A stretch of DNA of 64,000 nt from Flabesymbios commensalis (GCA_964017125.1 OZ024902.1:56406791-56470790); one strand, 5' to 3'; counted from the stretch's first letter, positions 31,730 to 45,294 are shown. Numbers and translations: made by a program. Notes: generated by a model from the letters alone, not told the origin.

Positions 31730-32971
31730 AGATAGGATAAACTATTAACAATGTATTGCGTTTAGGCCTAATAATAAAAAGGGCCCACTGTAATTCATTT
31801 AACATACTAATAACTGCAAATGTTCATCGTGTGATTTAATAATTTCTTGATATATAAATACGACAATATTAAACATGTCGTGATATGATATTTTTTTATA
31901 AATTTAATTTTGTTATGCACACTTAATATCAAGTATTATACCTAGGTGTAGAAAAGCAAAGAATTGAACAGAATAAAAACGCTGCAAAATCTATATACAT
32001 CAAACACTACATACTTAGTTTATGGGTTGTTATTTTAACATTTGTCAATCACGACATAGACATTGCCACATAGTCAGTATTTCTGAAAATTTCCTCAAGG
32101 TCCCACCCTATGCAATAAAACAAGCACTGGGTAAAGGAGCCCTAAACCTAAAATAATAATTCCAAGTGAAAATCACCCAGTGTCTGATCATGAAAAGTGT
32201 CATGAAGTTTCTTAGAATGAGATTAAACGAATAATGGTATTAATACTATGACATGATTACACTAGACATTTTCTTTATTGTTGTTGATATTATATAAAGA
32301 TTAATGTCATATCCATCACAATCAATAATATCCACCAATAAACTGGTTGAATAGACATAGGCTTACAGAAACTACAGAGACGGACTGCATTTTAAAATGA
32401 TTTAAACAAAGTAGTGTGGCAAAATAATCTGGACAAATGGCTAACAAAGTTTTATGACTTCTTATGGTAGCTATAGGTCTCAACTAACAGTTCTAAAATT
32501 CTCTAGCAAAACTCCTCTTCAATTTCGAGAAATTGATTAAAACTATTTTCCAATATCACAATCGCTGGCGAAAATAGAATTTTTCAAGTTTTTCGATAAT
32601 TTGCAAATATCAGGTATCGTTTCTTATGTTTTTGGACACCAGAAATCGATTACAGCTATATGATATATAAGTGATTTTATTTTTAAAATAGTATGTATTT
32701 TTGTATCAATTATTCTTGTTGGCACTGACAATTATTATACGCTCGTATTTAATGGGTTTCTTGTGTGACGGCGTGACCACTTACATTATGGGTCCAGTGA
32801 GTGTATAATGTAAGTCAATGAGAAAAAGCTCAATTGAGGAGCAATGACTAAATGTGCGTGGCCAGAGAGATTTTTTTAGATGTTGTTAACGATCTAAAAT
32901 AAAGTGCGACTTATAAATCATATTAGGTTGTTTTAAAGTGAGTTTATTTCTCATTCGTTTGAAGATGAAAA
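31730..32971. other. Non-coding stretch, nothing recognised
   Basis: AT-rich DNA without gene signals. A small inverted repeat (CTTACATTAT...ATAATGTAAG) lies at 32,781-32,813. Confidence 0.35.
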
Positions 32972-33127
32972 TGAGGGCGGGGCCCTGATGCAGTGGTTCA
33001 ATCTACCTGCTTGGATAGTCTGATATCGCAGGTTCTAACCCCACTCTGGCCTTCAAGTTTCAAGGAAACAAAATATTTCTTCCCCGCTCCCCCCTAATCA
33101 TAATTGAAAGGAGCTTCCGTGACCGAT
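32972..33127 (+). mobile_element. Dimeric tRNA SINE, 5' fragment
   Basis: GGGCGGGGCCCTGATGCAGT, GGTTCTAACCCC and TTTCTTCCCC correspond to head 1 and the linker of the copy at 9,748. GAGCTTCCGTGACCGA begins head 2, and the copy stops there. Confidence 0.7.
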
Positions 33128-33825
33128 GAAGTAATCCACATATAGAGTAGCCTTAGAATGCATTAACGCACATACATTAGCAAGATATGCGTACTGGGGT
33201 TATGCTAATTATTATTTATATAATTATAACTAAAATTATAACTAAAATCTATAAAAAAAAAATTCAAATCGCTAAATCGAATTTAAAGCAACCATTCTGT
33301 GGATTTAACAGTCAAACTGATAGCTGCAATCAATCCCTGCTGTCCACAAACATAAGTAACGATACATAGCATTCGCAAAATGGGGGAAAAAATAAGTAGG
33401 CTTATCGCTAGAAAATGGTTCTAGTCAATTTCTCCAAATTGAAAAGGAGTTTTAATTGGGACTCCAAAATAAACAATAGAACCTTTGTTGGCAATTTGTG
33501 CAGATATCGGTTGATTTAATGCTAGAATAAAAAACACTAAACATGTTAATTTAATGCCAGAATAACTACACCAAACTGGCTTAGTCTGAGAATGATCCCG
33601 GTAAAACATGTATTTAATAATACTTTTATTAAAAACAGTATATTAAAATATCATCCCGAAGACTTACATAATCCGCTCTTACAGCTAAACCCTTAAAGGA
33701 CGACATACGCAGCCCTAAACTACAGAAAATGTGAACTATACTTTACATGTACATAGGACTATATTAGAGTTCATAAACAAATAGTACAATATGGCAGGTT
33801 ATCTGAGAACAGGCAATATACCTGC
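33128..33825. other. Non-coding stretch, nothing recognised
   Basis: No gene or repeat family recognised. Confidence 0.3.
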
Positions 33826-34029
33826 TCAGAAACCATCGTTATAAAATGTTACCGCTATCAAAGCTTTGTCGTGATTAACCTGTATATAAAGTTTTATGTA
33901 GTCTACTTTCCAGCAGCTTGAAACAGAGTATGACCCTAATTTTGGCAGACATATTACATGGCCTGAATGGAAGCTGGATGGACAAACAATAAAGGCTGTT
34001 AACCAAATTTTGGCTGACGCTTTAGAAAG

Positions 34030-34400
34030 ACAGTAAAACAGTTTAGTGCAGCGGCATAGCAAGCTTTTTAGGAGAAATTGTGCGTTTCGTGAAGAAAGCA
34101 CCAAACTTGGCGCAATGATATATTATTTTATTGACCATCTTTTTCGATTTGGAGCCACTTGATGGCCGCCATATTTTATTTCAAAATGGATACCCTAAAA
34201 ATGGCAATTGTCAATCGTTTCAGTTATACACCAGCTAGATAATTGAGTGTGCCCGCTTATTTTACCAAACTTAGCACTTGTAATGATATATTATTACATT
34301 GACTATCTCTTGTGATTAAGATCCACATGGAACTCACACCAGGTGGCCGCCATTTTGGATTTCAAAATGAGGGCCCGATTTTTTTATTATCAATCTTTTT
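34030..34400. repeat. TGGCCGCCAT-bearing repeat, copy 1
   Basis: GCGGCATAGCAAG, TTCGTGAAGAAAGCACCAAA, GGAGCCACTTGATGGCCGCC and ATTTTATTTCAAAATGG recur in inverted orientation at 37,620-37,920. Within this copy the unit repeats once at about 34,260-34,375 (CCAAACTTAGCAC ... GGTGGCCGCCATTTTGGATT). Confidence 0.55.
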
Positions 34401-34914
34401 GGTTTTATGTTTGCTATATATTTGATTATGGCCTCGGGATGTACATATTTTAAGTCGGGGAAGCGATTGACTCTACTGATATTTTGATTCACACAATAAT
34501 TTGCTTCTATTTTTGCTATAATTATCATATTTAGTGCACTCTTATCAATTTATTTGTATTTCAAATTTCCAACTGTAGTGGTGAGAGATGCAGGACTGAA
34601 CGAATAAATGAATTGAGCTTCCTGTATATTTTCAGCACACGTAGGCTAAACTGGATCAGCAGAAAACGGTAGCAATGTTCTACAATAAACACCACTGTCA
34701 TGGACACTTCTCTAGACCTACATTGTTATGGGCTGGTGGGTTTTGTTGACATCAAAGAGTTCAGGCACATCGCCGTGACATCAAATGTTTTTTAAACCCA
34801 CATTGTTAAAATTAGTGCATTATTGGTAGTATAATTTATATTCTTGTTATAAGTACCGATAAAACTTATAGATCTATTTCGCTTAAATGTGCTTTATCAT
34901 ATTTTATTGTGATT

Positions 34915-35128
34915 GACCTGGGCTGTGGCTCTGGTGCTGTGGTTAAGGCTGAAGTGTTTCTTACCCGCTTACTCGCGCAAAGATTCAATATTGTGCGGAG
35001 ACGTCGTGACGTTGTGTTCTGTGTCTGGAGGGCAATGTCATTTCATTCATCTCACCATCTTCAGGAGGTTGTCCTAACCAAGTTTAGCCTATTCGTGCAC
35101 AAGGGTGGCCTAAAACCCCATTCATTCA
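34915..35128 (+). mobile_element. Dimeric tRNA SINE, 3' half
   Basis: Begins in or near head 2 (CTGGTGCTGTGGTTAAGGCT), then TGTGTCTGGAGGGCAATGTC, CATCTTCAGGAGG and GTGCACAAGGGTGGCC, ending in CATTCATTCATT. The 3' body matches the full-length copies. Confidence 0.7.
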
Positions 35129-35129
35129 T

Positions 35130-36643
35130 TAATTCACTTGTGATTAACCTAAAAAACTTTGAAGGCAAAGATTGGTGTATTGCTTCTGTGAATCTAATTA
35201 AATATATAATCTGACCAATAATATTATTGTGGGTTGAATAACGCTTACGTAGTGTGTGGTTTACTAGACACCCTAAGGGCTTTAACCAGTCAACCTTTTG
35301 TAAGGAGACGTCAAGATCAGGTTATCCATATTTTAAAATGTGCGCTTCCAGTGTTACCTGTACTCATTTAGTTAACTACTTCTGATTTAAACTACTTGAT
35401 GTTATTAAACCTGTACCAAACAAGCCATTGTCACCACTAGACTGAAAACGCGTTATCAAATTGATATAGGAGAGTCAACGTATTATCCTGCCACAGCGAA
35501 AAAATGGACGAAGGCCAAGGGATAGTTACCACTCTGACAGCCAATCAAGCCGAGTCATAAATGTCATGTGGGTTAACATTTAACTACTAAGCTGAAAAGA
35601 ACACAAGTAACAATCGCTATGATGAGAGCTCTGTCCCCAGTGCACAACTAGATGAGAACTGTATCTCTCTGTCACCTCGCTTACACAACTCTATGAAAAT
35701 ATGTGATTCTGTTGCCAACACTAATACAGACCTAAGATAGTAGGTCTAACATTCACTTAGATGTTTCTTGAGGACACCACCTTTTTTTTATCTCAACTGA
35801 ATACTGGGCAATAAATGCCGAGTACTACAATGACTTTTTTGCACATCCCTATACATTAGTGTGAGACCAACACAAAAGGTTGTTTGTGGAAATCAGTGCA
35901 CAATGTATTTTAATTATTCAGTAGTCCTGAATCAACTTATACCATGCAGATACTACTCCTCTATGCAAGATTTATTACCTCAATAAGCTGTACATGTTAG
36001 GAATAGAACAGCTAGGAGTTGTACTTGGGTCAACACAACCCGACTCAAGATAGCGTACTATGTGGGCGCACTTCCCTACAGGAGCACAATAAAGGAAGAG
36101 ACATCCAGCTTGTACACTGACAGTGATCTGACTAATTTGAGGCATGCGAATAATTATATGATTTGTGATGCTAGTGATGATAACAAGTGATGCTAGCAAG
36201 AGATGTATGTAATATTATAACTGACAGTTTAAATCATCTCACTTTTTCAATGATTTATTCCCAGAGAAATACTCAGAAAAATATTTGTCATAATACTGTT
36301 GAAATTAGGCCTAGCTCTGATTAGACCTACTTTCAATGGTGCTAGAGGAGCAGATATTAAAAATAAGGCGCGTCAGCCATCATCATCTACGTCTGTGGCA
36401 ATAGCTATGTCTGTTTCTTTCTGTTCAATTAGAAAGAATCAGACACTGCTGCTATGAAATATGAGCATCGCAAAATACTCCTTCCGCACCGTGGACACCT
36501 ATGTGGTGGTTCTCGCTGTCAGGCCCACCAGGAAATGTTTGAGGTAGTAGATGAGCTCAGAAGAACTGTTAATTGTTCATGCAATCCCAAGTTGGGATAC
36601 GGCATAAAAATAAGTGGGACGAGGGGAAAACAGCAGTGTGGAA
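35130..36643. other. Non-coding stretch, nothing recognised
   Basis: No coding exon or known repeat identified; the minus-strand frame at 35,975-36,199 and the plus frame at 36,454-36,651 have no recognisable content. Confidence 0.3.
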
Positions 36644-36955
36644 ATAAATAAATGAATCGGGCTTTAGGCCACTTTTGTGCACATATAGGCTAAACTGGGC
36701 CAGGAGAACCTCCTGAGGATGGTGAGATGATTGAGATGACACTGTTCTCCAGACACAGGATTCGAAATTCGAGCCCTGGCGGTCTGAGGCCGAGCACGCT
36801 ACCTCTCGGTCACGGAGGCTCCCCACAATACTGACTTTCACACGTGGATGGGGAAGAAACATTTTTGTTTCTTTGAAACCGCCGAGACCGGGAACCGAAC
36901 CCCGAACTCTGGCGTGAAAGGCAGCGGTGCTAACCACTACCCTAGGGCCCCCGCC
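36644..36955 (-). mobile_element. Dimeric tRNA SINE, second full-length copy
   Basis: Reverse-oriented and nearly identical to 9,748-10,060, including both B boxes. It is flanked by a 12-13 bp direct repeat, CAGCAGTGTGGAA (36,631-36,643 and 36,956-36,968). High similarity between the two copies and intact duplications suggest recent activity. The 122-codon minus-strand frame here is the SINE read as protein, not a gene. Confidence 0.88.
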
Positions 36956-36968
36956 CAGCAGTGTGGAA

Positions 36969-37619
36969 CACTTCTTTAGAAGTGACTAATGCATTCCTGG
37001 TCCTTGCATCTGCACCACTGGGGATTTTTTTGAAACATTTATGGTACGCCTGTATGACCTCACATGCACATATTCTGAGATAAATCTGGCAAGAAAGCCC
37101 GATTACTCGAATGAATACGTCCAACACTTTCAGTGAGTGAAAATTATTAAATTGAGCTACTTACCAGATAGGACATTGTTGAGGACAATGCGTTGCTCCA
37201 CACGGCACTCTTCCATCACCATGTCACTGGTGGTGTTTGGAGAATTATGGACAACACTTCCTGAAGCTACAAAGTCCTGATATAAAATTATCTCTTGTAG
37301 GTGCAAAAAGGCTGTGATGATATATGTTAGTCACAAAAGTTAAGTACGTTTTGCCTGTTGTGGTGACTGATCACAGAACAGTGTATGTTGACATAACATG
37401 ACATATCTCGCTGGCTGCTTCTCTAAACGTACATGTATACATGTATAGATATACGCCTAATATATACTTTTTATAATAGATATCAGATTTTGTTGAGAAA
37501 TGTCAAAATAAAACGATTCACTTCTTGAATGACCTCAACCTAAATTATTTGTACATCTAAACATTATAATTAAGCATATTATTGGAGCAAAAATAAAAGA
37601 TCATTAAGTATATTTTCAA
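36969..37619. other. Non-coding stretch, nothing recognised
   Basis: No recognisable coding or repeat content. Confidence 0.3.
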
Positions 37620-37925
37620 AAGACGCCATTTTGAAATTTAAGATGGAGGTGCCAAGTGAATTTTATAGTAGAATCATTCAACTCCTTGCCCTCGAGTTTG
37701 TACTACAAGACACTAAATTTGGTCTCCAGCAGACATAGAAACAAAAATATATTTTTTTTAAATAGTTTTTCGAAGCTAAAAACTAATATGGCGGCCACCC
37801 GGTTTGAATTTTGTGTGGCTCCAGATCTGAAAATTTTCTTGATGAAATATTTTATAAGTCTGCCAAATTTGGTGTTTTCTTCACAAAATGCACAATTATT
37901 TCGCTATGCCGCTGTAGGCCTACTA
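37620..37925. repeat. TGGCCGCCAT-bearing repeat, copy 2 (inverted)
   Basis: Read on the minus strand it repeats the order seen at 34,050-34,200: GCATAGCGAAATAATTGTGC, GTGAAGAAAACACCAAATTT, TCTGGAGCCACAC, GGTGGCCGCCATATTAG. The copy keeps an open plus frame that I regard as accidental. Confidence 0.55.
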
Positions 37926-38207
37926 GTTAGACATAGGTCCAACAGAACTCTAATTGTCATTGAGAATAGCTGGGGTTGATAAGCTTAAGTCGGTTATTCT
38001 TCTTTTAATGAAGTGTCCCTCCTTGTTAGGAGCTCTTTGCGTTGGGATATGTAGAGTCTGTAATTAAGTAATTAAAGTAATTAACAGCTGTGTAGTCTGT
38101 TGATCATATATGGCTCACTGGCTTTCGGCTTCATCAATGGTGGTTTTCTCACACTCACTAGGTGGTGCAAACGATTGTGGTCCAGTTGTAGATTTATTAT
38201 AACTATG

Positions 38208-38324
38208 TATTTCTAGACTATCTACGTGTATTATCAAATCATATTTTTTTATCTTCATTTTCTAAAAAAAAAAATATATATCACGAACCATGATTTGATA
38301 ATACATGTAAATAGTCTAGAAATA
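38208..38324. repeat. Palindrome with 33-bp arms
   Basis: TATTTCTAGACTATCTACGT (left) pairs with ACATGTAAATAGTCTAGAAA (right), continued by GTATTATCAAATCAT/ATGATTTGATAATAC around a T/A-rich loop. Likely a small MITE. Confidence 0.7.
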
Positions 38325-38709
38325 AATATAATGAAGCCAGGAATGTTTATAGAAATACACATTTTGATTGTGATAAAATCAATGTGAGAGGGTTGGTAAA
38401 AAAATAAAAAAAAACTGTAAATAAACAATTTGATTAATAATTATAAAATAAATCATAATAAGATTATAAATTAATATAAAGGCAATAAATCAAAAAGAAC
38501 ATTTGTGAGCAGTAAAGTCAATACAACTAAGTCTGATATGGTATCTGTACTATTAAAAGAGATATTTGCTATCCACATTGAGAATTTGTGTAATAATAAA
38601 GAGGCTCGAAATTAGGATTTTAATTGTAATGTTAGATTTAAAAATGACTGATTACTTTAAGATTTTACAAAGAAAAATATAAGGTTATGTAATAATCGCG
38701 ATGTGTCAA

Positions 38710-39640
38710 GGTACTCCGAAGAATATGACTTAATTGGTGAAGAACAAGCTGGATTTACATCTGAGTACTTTGGATCATAAACTACAATGTATTATTGATA
38801 TATCTTTGTCTAAGAACAAAAGTTTATTTAAAGCCTTTGTAGACTATCGTAAAGGTTTAGATATTATTTGGAGAATTGGTTTATGGATGAAACTTGTTCA
38901 GCATAATATAAATGGGAAAATGTGTTGTCAGATAATTTATTGTGTAAAAAAGGTATACTGTAGGTAGTCAAACATTTTTTGTAATATTGGTGTCAGAGCT
39001 AATTTTACATGCTTAACAAAGTTTAGATTTGCTATAGATTGTATAAGTCAAATGTTAAGTGATAACTACGTATATTGAAGTATATCCCAAATTGTATATA
39101 TATTGTTATATGCTGATGACATTATCATCATGGCTGAATCTGAATGTGAGTTGCAAGCAATATTGAACACTGCAAATCATTATTATATTTTGTGGCAGTT
39201 GGTAATTACCACCCAAAAACCAAAAGTTTTGATTTTTTTCTAGAGGTAAAAGTCGAAATATTCCGAAAAGTGGGTATTGATTTTAACTATACCGGTAATG
39301 GGAAATTCAAAAAACATCTTTTTGAACAGGCACAAAAAACTATTTAGGAAAAAGTAAAAACTTGTGGCTTCTAATATATAGATCTTCAATTACATTTATT
39401 TAATCATATGATATTAGCAACTTTGCTTTGTGGATCTGGGGTATGGGTGTTGTAAAAATAATGATGTTATTGAAAAAGCTAATTTAAAATGTTGCCGTAT
39501 GCTTCTAGGAGAAAATAAAAAACTTTAAGATGTATGGTTGATTAGGTAGAACCCCAAAACAAGCTAGTATTGATCAACATGTATTAGATGTTTCGGGCAA
39601 AAATAGTAATACAAATAATTTAGTAAGACTCTTTATCATG
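38710..39640 (+). mobile_element. LINE reverse-transcriptase relic
   Basis: Pieces of the reverse transcriptase survive in different frames: GEEQAGFTSEY, KAFVDYRKGLDIIWRIGLWM, the YADD box in LLYADDIIIMAESECELQA (about 39,110), QKPKVLIFF and the downstream CCRMLLGENKK. The order matches the fingers, palm and thumb of non-LTR elements. Several stops and frame changes separate the pieces and no endonuclease is present, so the copy is a 5'-truncated, decayed LINE. Its 3' end lies close to the tRNA SINE at 39,717. Confidence 0.8.
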
Positions 39641-39716
39641 TAATATATATTAACAAAACAGGTTTAATAAAATCAGATTGGATACTGAATGTTCAAAGAG
39701 GGATATGGCGCATGTT

Positions 39717-40116
39717 AGAGAGGGACATGGCGCAATGGTTAGAGCGTGGCGCTTTGCCGATGTCGCTGCCTGCCGTGCGGTTTCGAATCCCGCTTGGTGC
39801 AGAATTTTCAGAGAAATATCATGTTCCTCCCCTCTCAATTTTGGGACATTGTTAAGATGTTGTGTCCTTGGGCAAGGCACTTCACCCTCAAATGCTTCAC
39901 TTGACTCAGGTGAAAATGAGTACCTGGTAGGACAGAGATGGCAATGTGTACGATAAGCTCAATGCGCCGAAACGGCTACAGGACTGTATGCTCTCCGTGG
40001 AGTTGAAATGGCACACGAATGAACAGGTCCAGTGACCAGGGGTAAGATGTAAAGTCGGATGATAGGTCTTCAGACTTGATATCAGACTATAAACCTGCAC
40101 CTTTACCTTTCTTTCA
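39717..40116 (+). mobile_element. tRNA-headed SINE, family 2, copy 1
   Basis: The head has TGGCGCAATGGTTAGAGCG (A box region, 39,728) and GGTTTCGAATCCC (B box, 39,779). A conserved body follows, with TGTCCTTGGGCAAGGCACTT and GAGTACCTGGTAGGACAG, ending near CCTGCACCTTTACCTTTCTT. Just upstream (39,698-39,720) a 20-odd-bp partial copy of the head (GAGGGATATGGCGCA) is present, so the 5' end is partly duplicated. A second copy is at 59,622-60,006. Confidence 0.8.
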
Positions 40117-40251
40117 AAATTGTCACCATGTAGTATTACAGTATTATTTGTTTGTATACAACCTCACAGAGCTTTACCCATATAACGATAGGCCCACTTG
40201 TATTTATTTATTTTTGTTATAATATGTTTTTCTACACTATTAGACTAGGCG

Positions 40252-43200
40252 TGGCTGGGGGAAAAAGGTGTCACTCGGAAGGGGAATTAAAGCCACTATT
40301 ATATTTACATAGCCGGGGCCAAAACTCAAGGGTCAGAATCAACCTGTTGATCTGGCAACTGCCGCTGCTTAACTGATGTATGAAAATGAACCTGACATAT
40401 GTGTAGGTTTGGTACGATTTTGAGAAATCAAGCGTATTAGACATGTTCGCCCAATGAGTCTTCAAATTTTGAGCTTTGTCAATATTTTTAATATCAATAG
40501 AAAGCTACTTACCCAGGCTTTCACCTGGGTGTATTTTTGTCCGCTCATTGACAAATTAAATTCACAAGAGAGCTTTAAGCTGGTATTTTAACCCTTAATT
40601 TTACCTATTTTTCACACTTTTTCAATAAATAGTCAAAATACTTCTCTCTCAGCTGATTTTTGTATGGTATAATTTGTTTAGTTTTGATTCAAAAATGTTC
40701 TAGAACTTTTGTTTACTTTAAATAAACCCATTTGGAATAAAAAGAATGAGCTATGTGAACATATCACATGCTTCTTTGGTAGATGTAAAATTCGCTTGCT
40801 TTTTTTCAGGCTTAGGAAAGTTTACTGTATCTCGTATTCTTTCCCACTGAGTAGTATAATTTTGCGCTATATCAATATATTTTAATATCAATAGAAAGCT
40901 ACTGACTCTGCCTTTCACATGGATAATGTAAAATATTTTTTGTCCTGTTATTCACAAATGCACAAGAGAGCTTTAGGTTGGTAATATTTTTACCTATTTT
41001 TAATACTTTTCAAGTCAATAGTCATTTGAAATACTTTTCTTTCAGCTGATTTTGTATGTAATAAATGTTTAGATTTGATTCAAACAAGTTCTAGAACTAC
41101 TGTTGACTTAAAATAAACCCATTTGGAATAAAAATAATGAGCTGTTTCAACATACATTGTATTACACACTTTTTTAGTTAGACGTAAAATTTGTGCACGT
41201 TTCTTCCGGCTCGGGAAAAATGGCCATGTTTCACATTCTGTCCAATGAGTACCCAAATTCAAAAAATGTACTAACATCTTTGACATCAGTTGAAAGTCAT
41301 TATCAAGGGCTTCAATGTGGATACATAATATTTTATTTCTGTTAATTACGAAATGTACAACTGAGCGCTAAGTTTGTATTTTATCCCTCCATTTGAACAA
41401 TTTCCAACGTTATTTTAGTGAATACCAACAGGACTTCACGATCATGTTAACTTTATATAGTAGAAATGTTTTTTATTACTCTTACTTTCTCTTGAGTCAT
41501 TTTTAAAAAGTGATCTTGACTACTAAAAAAGTTATTACAACGACTAGAAAAATAAACTTGGCCACTGAATGTGTGATCACAGAGACTTTAAAAGTTATCT
41601 CATCCACTTTCAAAATGATATTGGCCACTGAAGACAATAGACATAATTTTGTTGCATTAACTAATCAGAGAGTACAATGTACATCGCTGCCATGGGCGCT
41701 ATCTAAAAAGATAATGTAAGAACATATATTTAAATAGGCAGATAGTTGACAGAGCACGGACAGGCAAAAATGAATCAGTTTGCAGTAAATTATATGAAAC
41801 ATACTTTGTCGTCAACATTGTGTCATTGTGTTGGCTTAACACAAGTCGGATTCTTGTTAGTGACCTATTTTGTCAATAGGATAAAGTACATTTAATATAA
41901 TAATATATATATCACACTGCTCTACTTAAATTCTGGTCAACGACTCATTGATTGATTCGGCACTTTAATATGTCATGTTATTTCAAGTTATAAAGGATTA
42001 CGTGGTTATTTGTTTTATATTATCACTTCTAATACTACTTATAACTAAACATACTATGTTGGTCATCTGTTGTGCGTACGACTCCAGGAGATTTGACATT
42101 TTTAAATTGTTATTTATTGTAATTGATGCTTGGTTCTTACCGCAGTTATTTTGTTTTTTACGTTTTGTTCTTTATACTAGTTTTATTACTAGTCTATTAC
42201 ATAGGTTGATATTTACAGCCCTTGGTTGCTTTCCTTGGTTTTGTACAGGATACATGAGGACAAGCAATTGTGTTCAGTAATGCAGTAACCATAAGTTTTA
42301 TATTTTTATTGTGAGAACTCCAGAAAATTTAACATTGTATTTATTGTCATTTATTATAATTTGTGCTTGGGTATCACTGCAGTCATTGTGTTTTTTACGT
42401 TGAACTATTTTATTATTATTTATAATTAATAACTAGTCTAGCTATGATGTAAATTAAAGGGACTGGCCCAGGCTAAAATCATCAAAAAATCGGTGATTTT
42501 ATTTTGGCTTCTTAATATGACCATATGATGTAAATATGTGCATAGACTAGAACTGCAAATTTTTATAATTTTTATGCTGCGCATTCATCAGTTAGACTAG
42601 ATATAGAGACGAAATTCCCGCATTTCCTATTTTTGACATGGTTGTCAATATTTAGAAATCAAGAATTTCGTCTCTATATCTAGCCTAACTGGTGAATGCG
42701 CAGCACAAAAATTATAAAAAATTGCAGTTCCAGTCTATGTACATGTTTACATCATATGGTCATATTAAGGACCCGAAATAAAATCACCGATTTTTTTATG
42801 ATTTTAGCGTGGGCCGGTCCCTTTGATCGTACGGTTATATACAATTAACTTCAACTTATGTTACTGATAAAATTGGTTGTGTTTTACTAAACAAATGTTT
42901 GTGTTAATGGTTAAAATGAACTGTTCAGATTTATATACAAGCTCATAAGTATTAGTAGTGCATACTCGCAATAGTTTCGAGTTGACATTCACAATTTTGT
43001 GAGGTTCATTTTACAACATATTTTAGTCATTTCAACAAAATGAAGAAAATTGTAAAGTTAAAAAGTTATAAAGTTTATTTATCTCTTTTCTTTTATGAAG
43101 CGGTCTGTACATTTACTTATAATAGACAGCAATCATAATATGACATGCACATGTTTTACAATTAGGTGTTTGATTTGTCTACTACAGACTTTTAAAAAAT

Positions 43201-44540
43201 AATTCAAAAGTAAGGTTAATACCAATGTTCTAACTAATATAGGTGAATATCAAACACAAAATAATTTATACAGAAATTAAAAAACCATAACAAAACGAGA
43301 TACAGTGGATTTTCAAAAGACATACGTAAATCAAACATGTATTATGTTTAGTTAACTCCTTATTTTTATTTCAAATAAGCTTATTTCAAGTCGATAATAA
43401 TTCTAGAATACCTTTGAAACAATTATAAACATTTATATCATGTAAATATAAGCTGATGGTTGCTATTTACCAACAAATTGTGAGAAATTGCCAGATTTTA
43501 GTGATAATATACTTTGTTGTACATTTCGCATTTAACCATGTTAACAGAGAAAATCTTAGCCATTCATGGTAAAAGCCTTGAGAGTGGCTTTCAATTGATG
43601 CTTGTGAATTTTTTTAATTTAAATACTCATTGGGCATAAATGTGAGATGTGGTCAATTTTCCCGAGCCTGAAGAAAAGCGAGCAAATTTTACATCTAACA
43701 AAAAAGCGTGTAATCATCATTTTTACTCCAAAACTAAAGATGAATACTATACAGAAATCAGCTGAGAGACTATTTAGTATTTACTACTGAAAAAAGTATG
43801 AAAAATAGCTAAATTGAGGGTTAAAACAACAACGTAAAGCTCTCTTGTACATTTGTCAATTCTCAGACCCATTTTTTTACGTCAATGTTAATGCCTGTGC
43901 GAGTAGCTTTCTATTGTTATCAAATATGTTGATATACCTCAAAATTAACTACTTATTGGGCAAAAATTTATACAGTCAATTTTCCCAAGCCTAAAGAAAA
44001 GCGGGCAAAGTTTAGGCCTACGTCTAGCCAAAAAAGCATGTAATATGTTCACATAACTCATTATTTTTTATTGCAAATTCATTTATTTTATGTCAACCAA
44101 CAATCGTTCTAGAACATTTTTGAATAAAAACTAAACATCTATAGGGCCTACCATACAATAAATCAGTTAAGAAAAACATGTTTTAGAAAAAGTGTGAAAA
44201 ATTGGTAAAATTGAAGGTTATAAAACCAGCTTAAAGCTCTCTTGTGAATTTCTTAATGATCGGACATAATATATTTTACATTCATGCGACTGAATCGAAA
44301 ATTTTGACTACTCGGTGCACGTGGGTAAAAATGTGTAATACGCTCGATTTTTTCAAAATCGGACCAAAATCACACATAGGTCATGTGCATTTTTGGCCTT
44401 ACATTAGGGCCTACTTCAGCAAACCAGCGACAGTAACTTGATCAACAGGTTTATTCTGGCCCCTGAGTAGTTCAAATCATGTGAAAATAATAGTGCATGC
44501 ATTAAATCCCCCTTCCAGGTGACACATTACCCCCAGCCAG
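40252..44540. repeat. 4.3-kb foldback element with tandem sub-repeats in its arms
   Basis: The left end (GGCTGGGG..., TCACTCGGAAGGGG, GGTCAGAATCAACCTGTTGA) is the inverse of the right end (TCAACAGGTTTATTCTGGCC, CCCTTCCAGGTGACA, CCCCCAGCC). Each arm, about 1.2 kb, holds two to three copies of a roughly 380-bp unit with TCAATAGAAAGCTACT, CACAAGAGAGCTTTA, GTTCTAGAAC and AATAAACCCATTTGGAATAA. The middle (41.46-43.3 kb) has a 240-bp tandem duplication (41,975-42,440) and a separate palindrome. No transposase frame was found. Confidence 0.8.
42456..42824. mobile_element. 369-bp near-perfect palindrome (MITE)
   Basis: AAAGGGACTGGCCCAGGCTA on the left pairs with TAGCGTGGGCCGGTCCCTTT on the right, and the match continues almost to the centre (GAGACGAAATTC / GAATTTCGTCTC). 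A fragment of the same family lies at about 575-615. It occupies the middle of the foldback element above. Confidence 0.85.
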
Positions 44541-45290
44541 CGTCTGGTCTATATTTCGGAGTGATAGCCTATCCCACGTGGGGTGGAAATTGTGCCGCCA
44601 AAAAAGCAATCGGTCACTGTAAGGTATTTTACAACATGTTTTTACTCTTACTACTTGCGAAGGTACAAACTTTCTTCAAGTATAAACAATCTTACCAACG
44701 AAATACGATAACTCATAATAACAATTTTTTTAAGTCCTACCGGCTGATATAATTGACGCTACGCCCATCCACAAATGAACCGGTGAATGCTCACTAAAGT
44801 CGTCCTGAATCCTGTTAAAGCTTTGCCATGTTGTAAGTTATGAAAGGACCGATGTTTTCAGTTTTCAATCATGTTGTTCAATACACACGAGACAGAATAG
44901 TCGTAGCGTTACATTACGATATTATACAAGGTAGGGTCTACACACCACACGCACGTTGCATATTAAAACGTGACAGATCGTTAGCGTTACAAGCCATGTC
45001 GTTAGCTACACAAAAGACAGATGTTGTATGTTGTACATCACGATATTATCGACAGTGCAATTTCTACATTAAAACGTGACAGATTTTCACATGGAATGTT
45101 GAACGTTAATAGTAGAGGAGAGGTGACTTTTGTCTCACTTAAAGGTATAAAACCAAGTGCGGTTCTGGATTAATTGATAATTCCATAATACAACTAGAGC
45201 TTAATATAATATATCGTAATTAGGTCTACAAGGGTTGTCCATAAAAATATTTTTTCCTAACCTAAATTTTGTGCTACGTAAATAATTAGT
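44541..45290. other. Non-coding stretch with a local duplication
   Basis: A roughly 105-bp unit repeats imperfectly at about 44,890-44,990 and 44,995-45,085 (AGTCGTAGCGTTACATTACG / ACATCACGATATTATCGACA, CATTAAAACGTGACAGAT). No gene seen. Confidence 0.4.
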
Positions 45291-45294
45291 TCGT

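Noticed and set aside
36569-36937. 122-codon frame, nearly identical to one at 9,760-10,090
   Set aside because: Both are the dimeric tRNA SINE translated; target duplications and tRNA promoter boxes explain the conservation.
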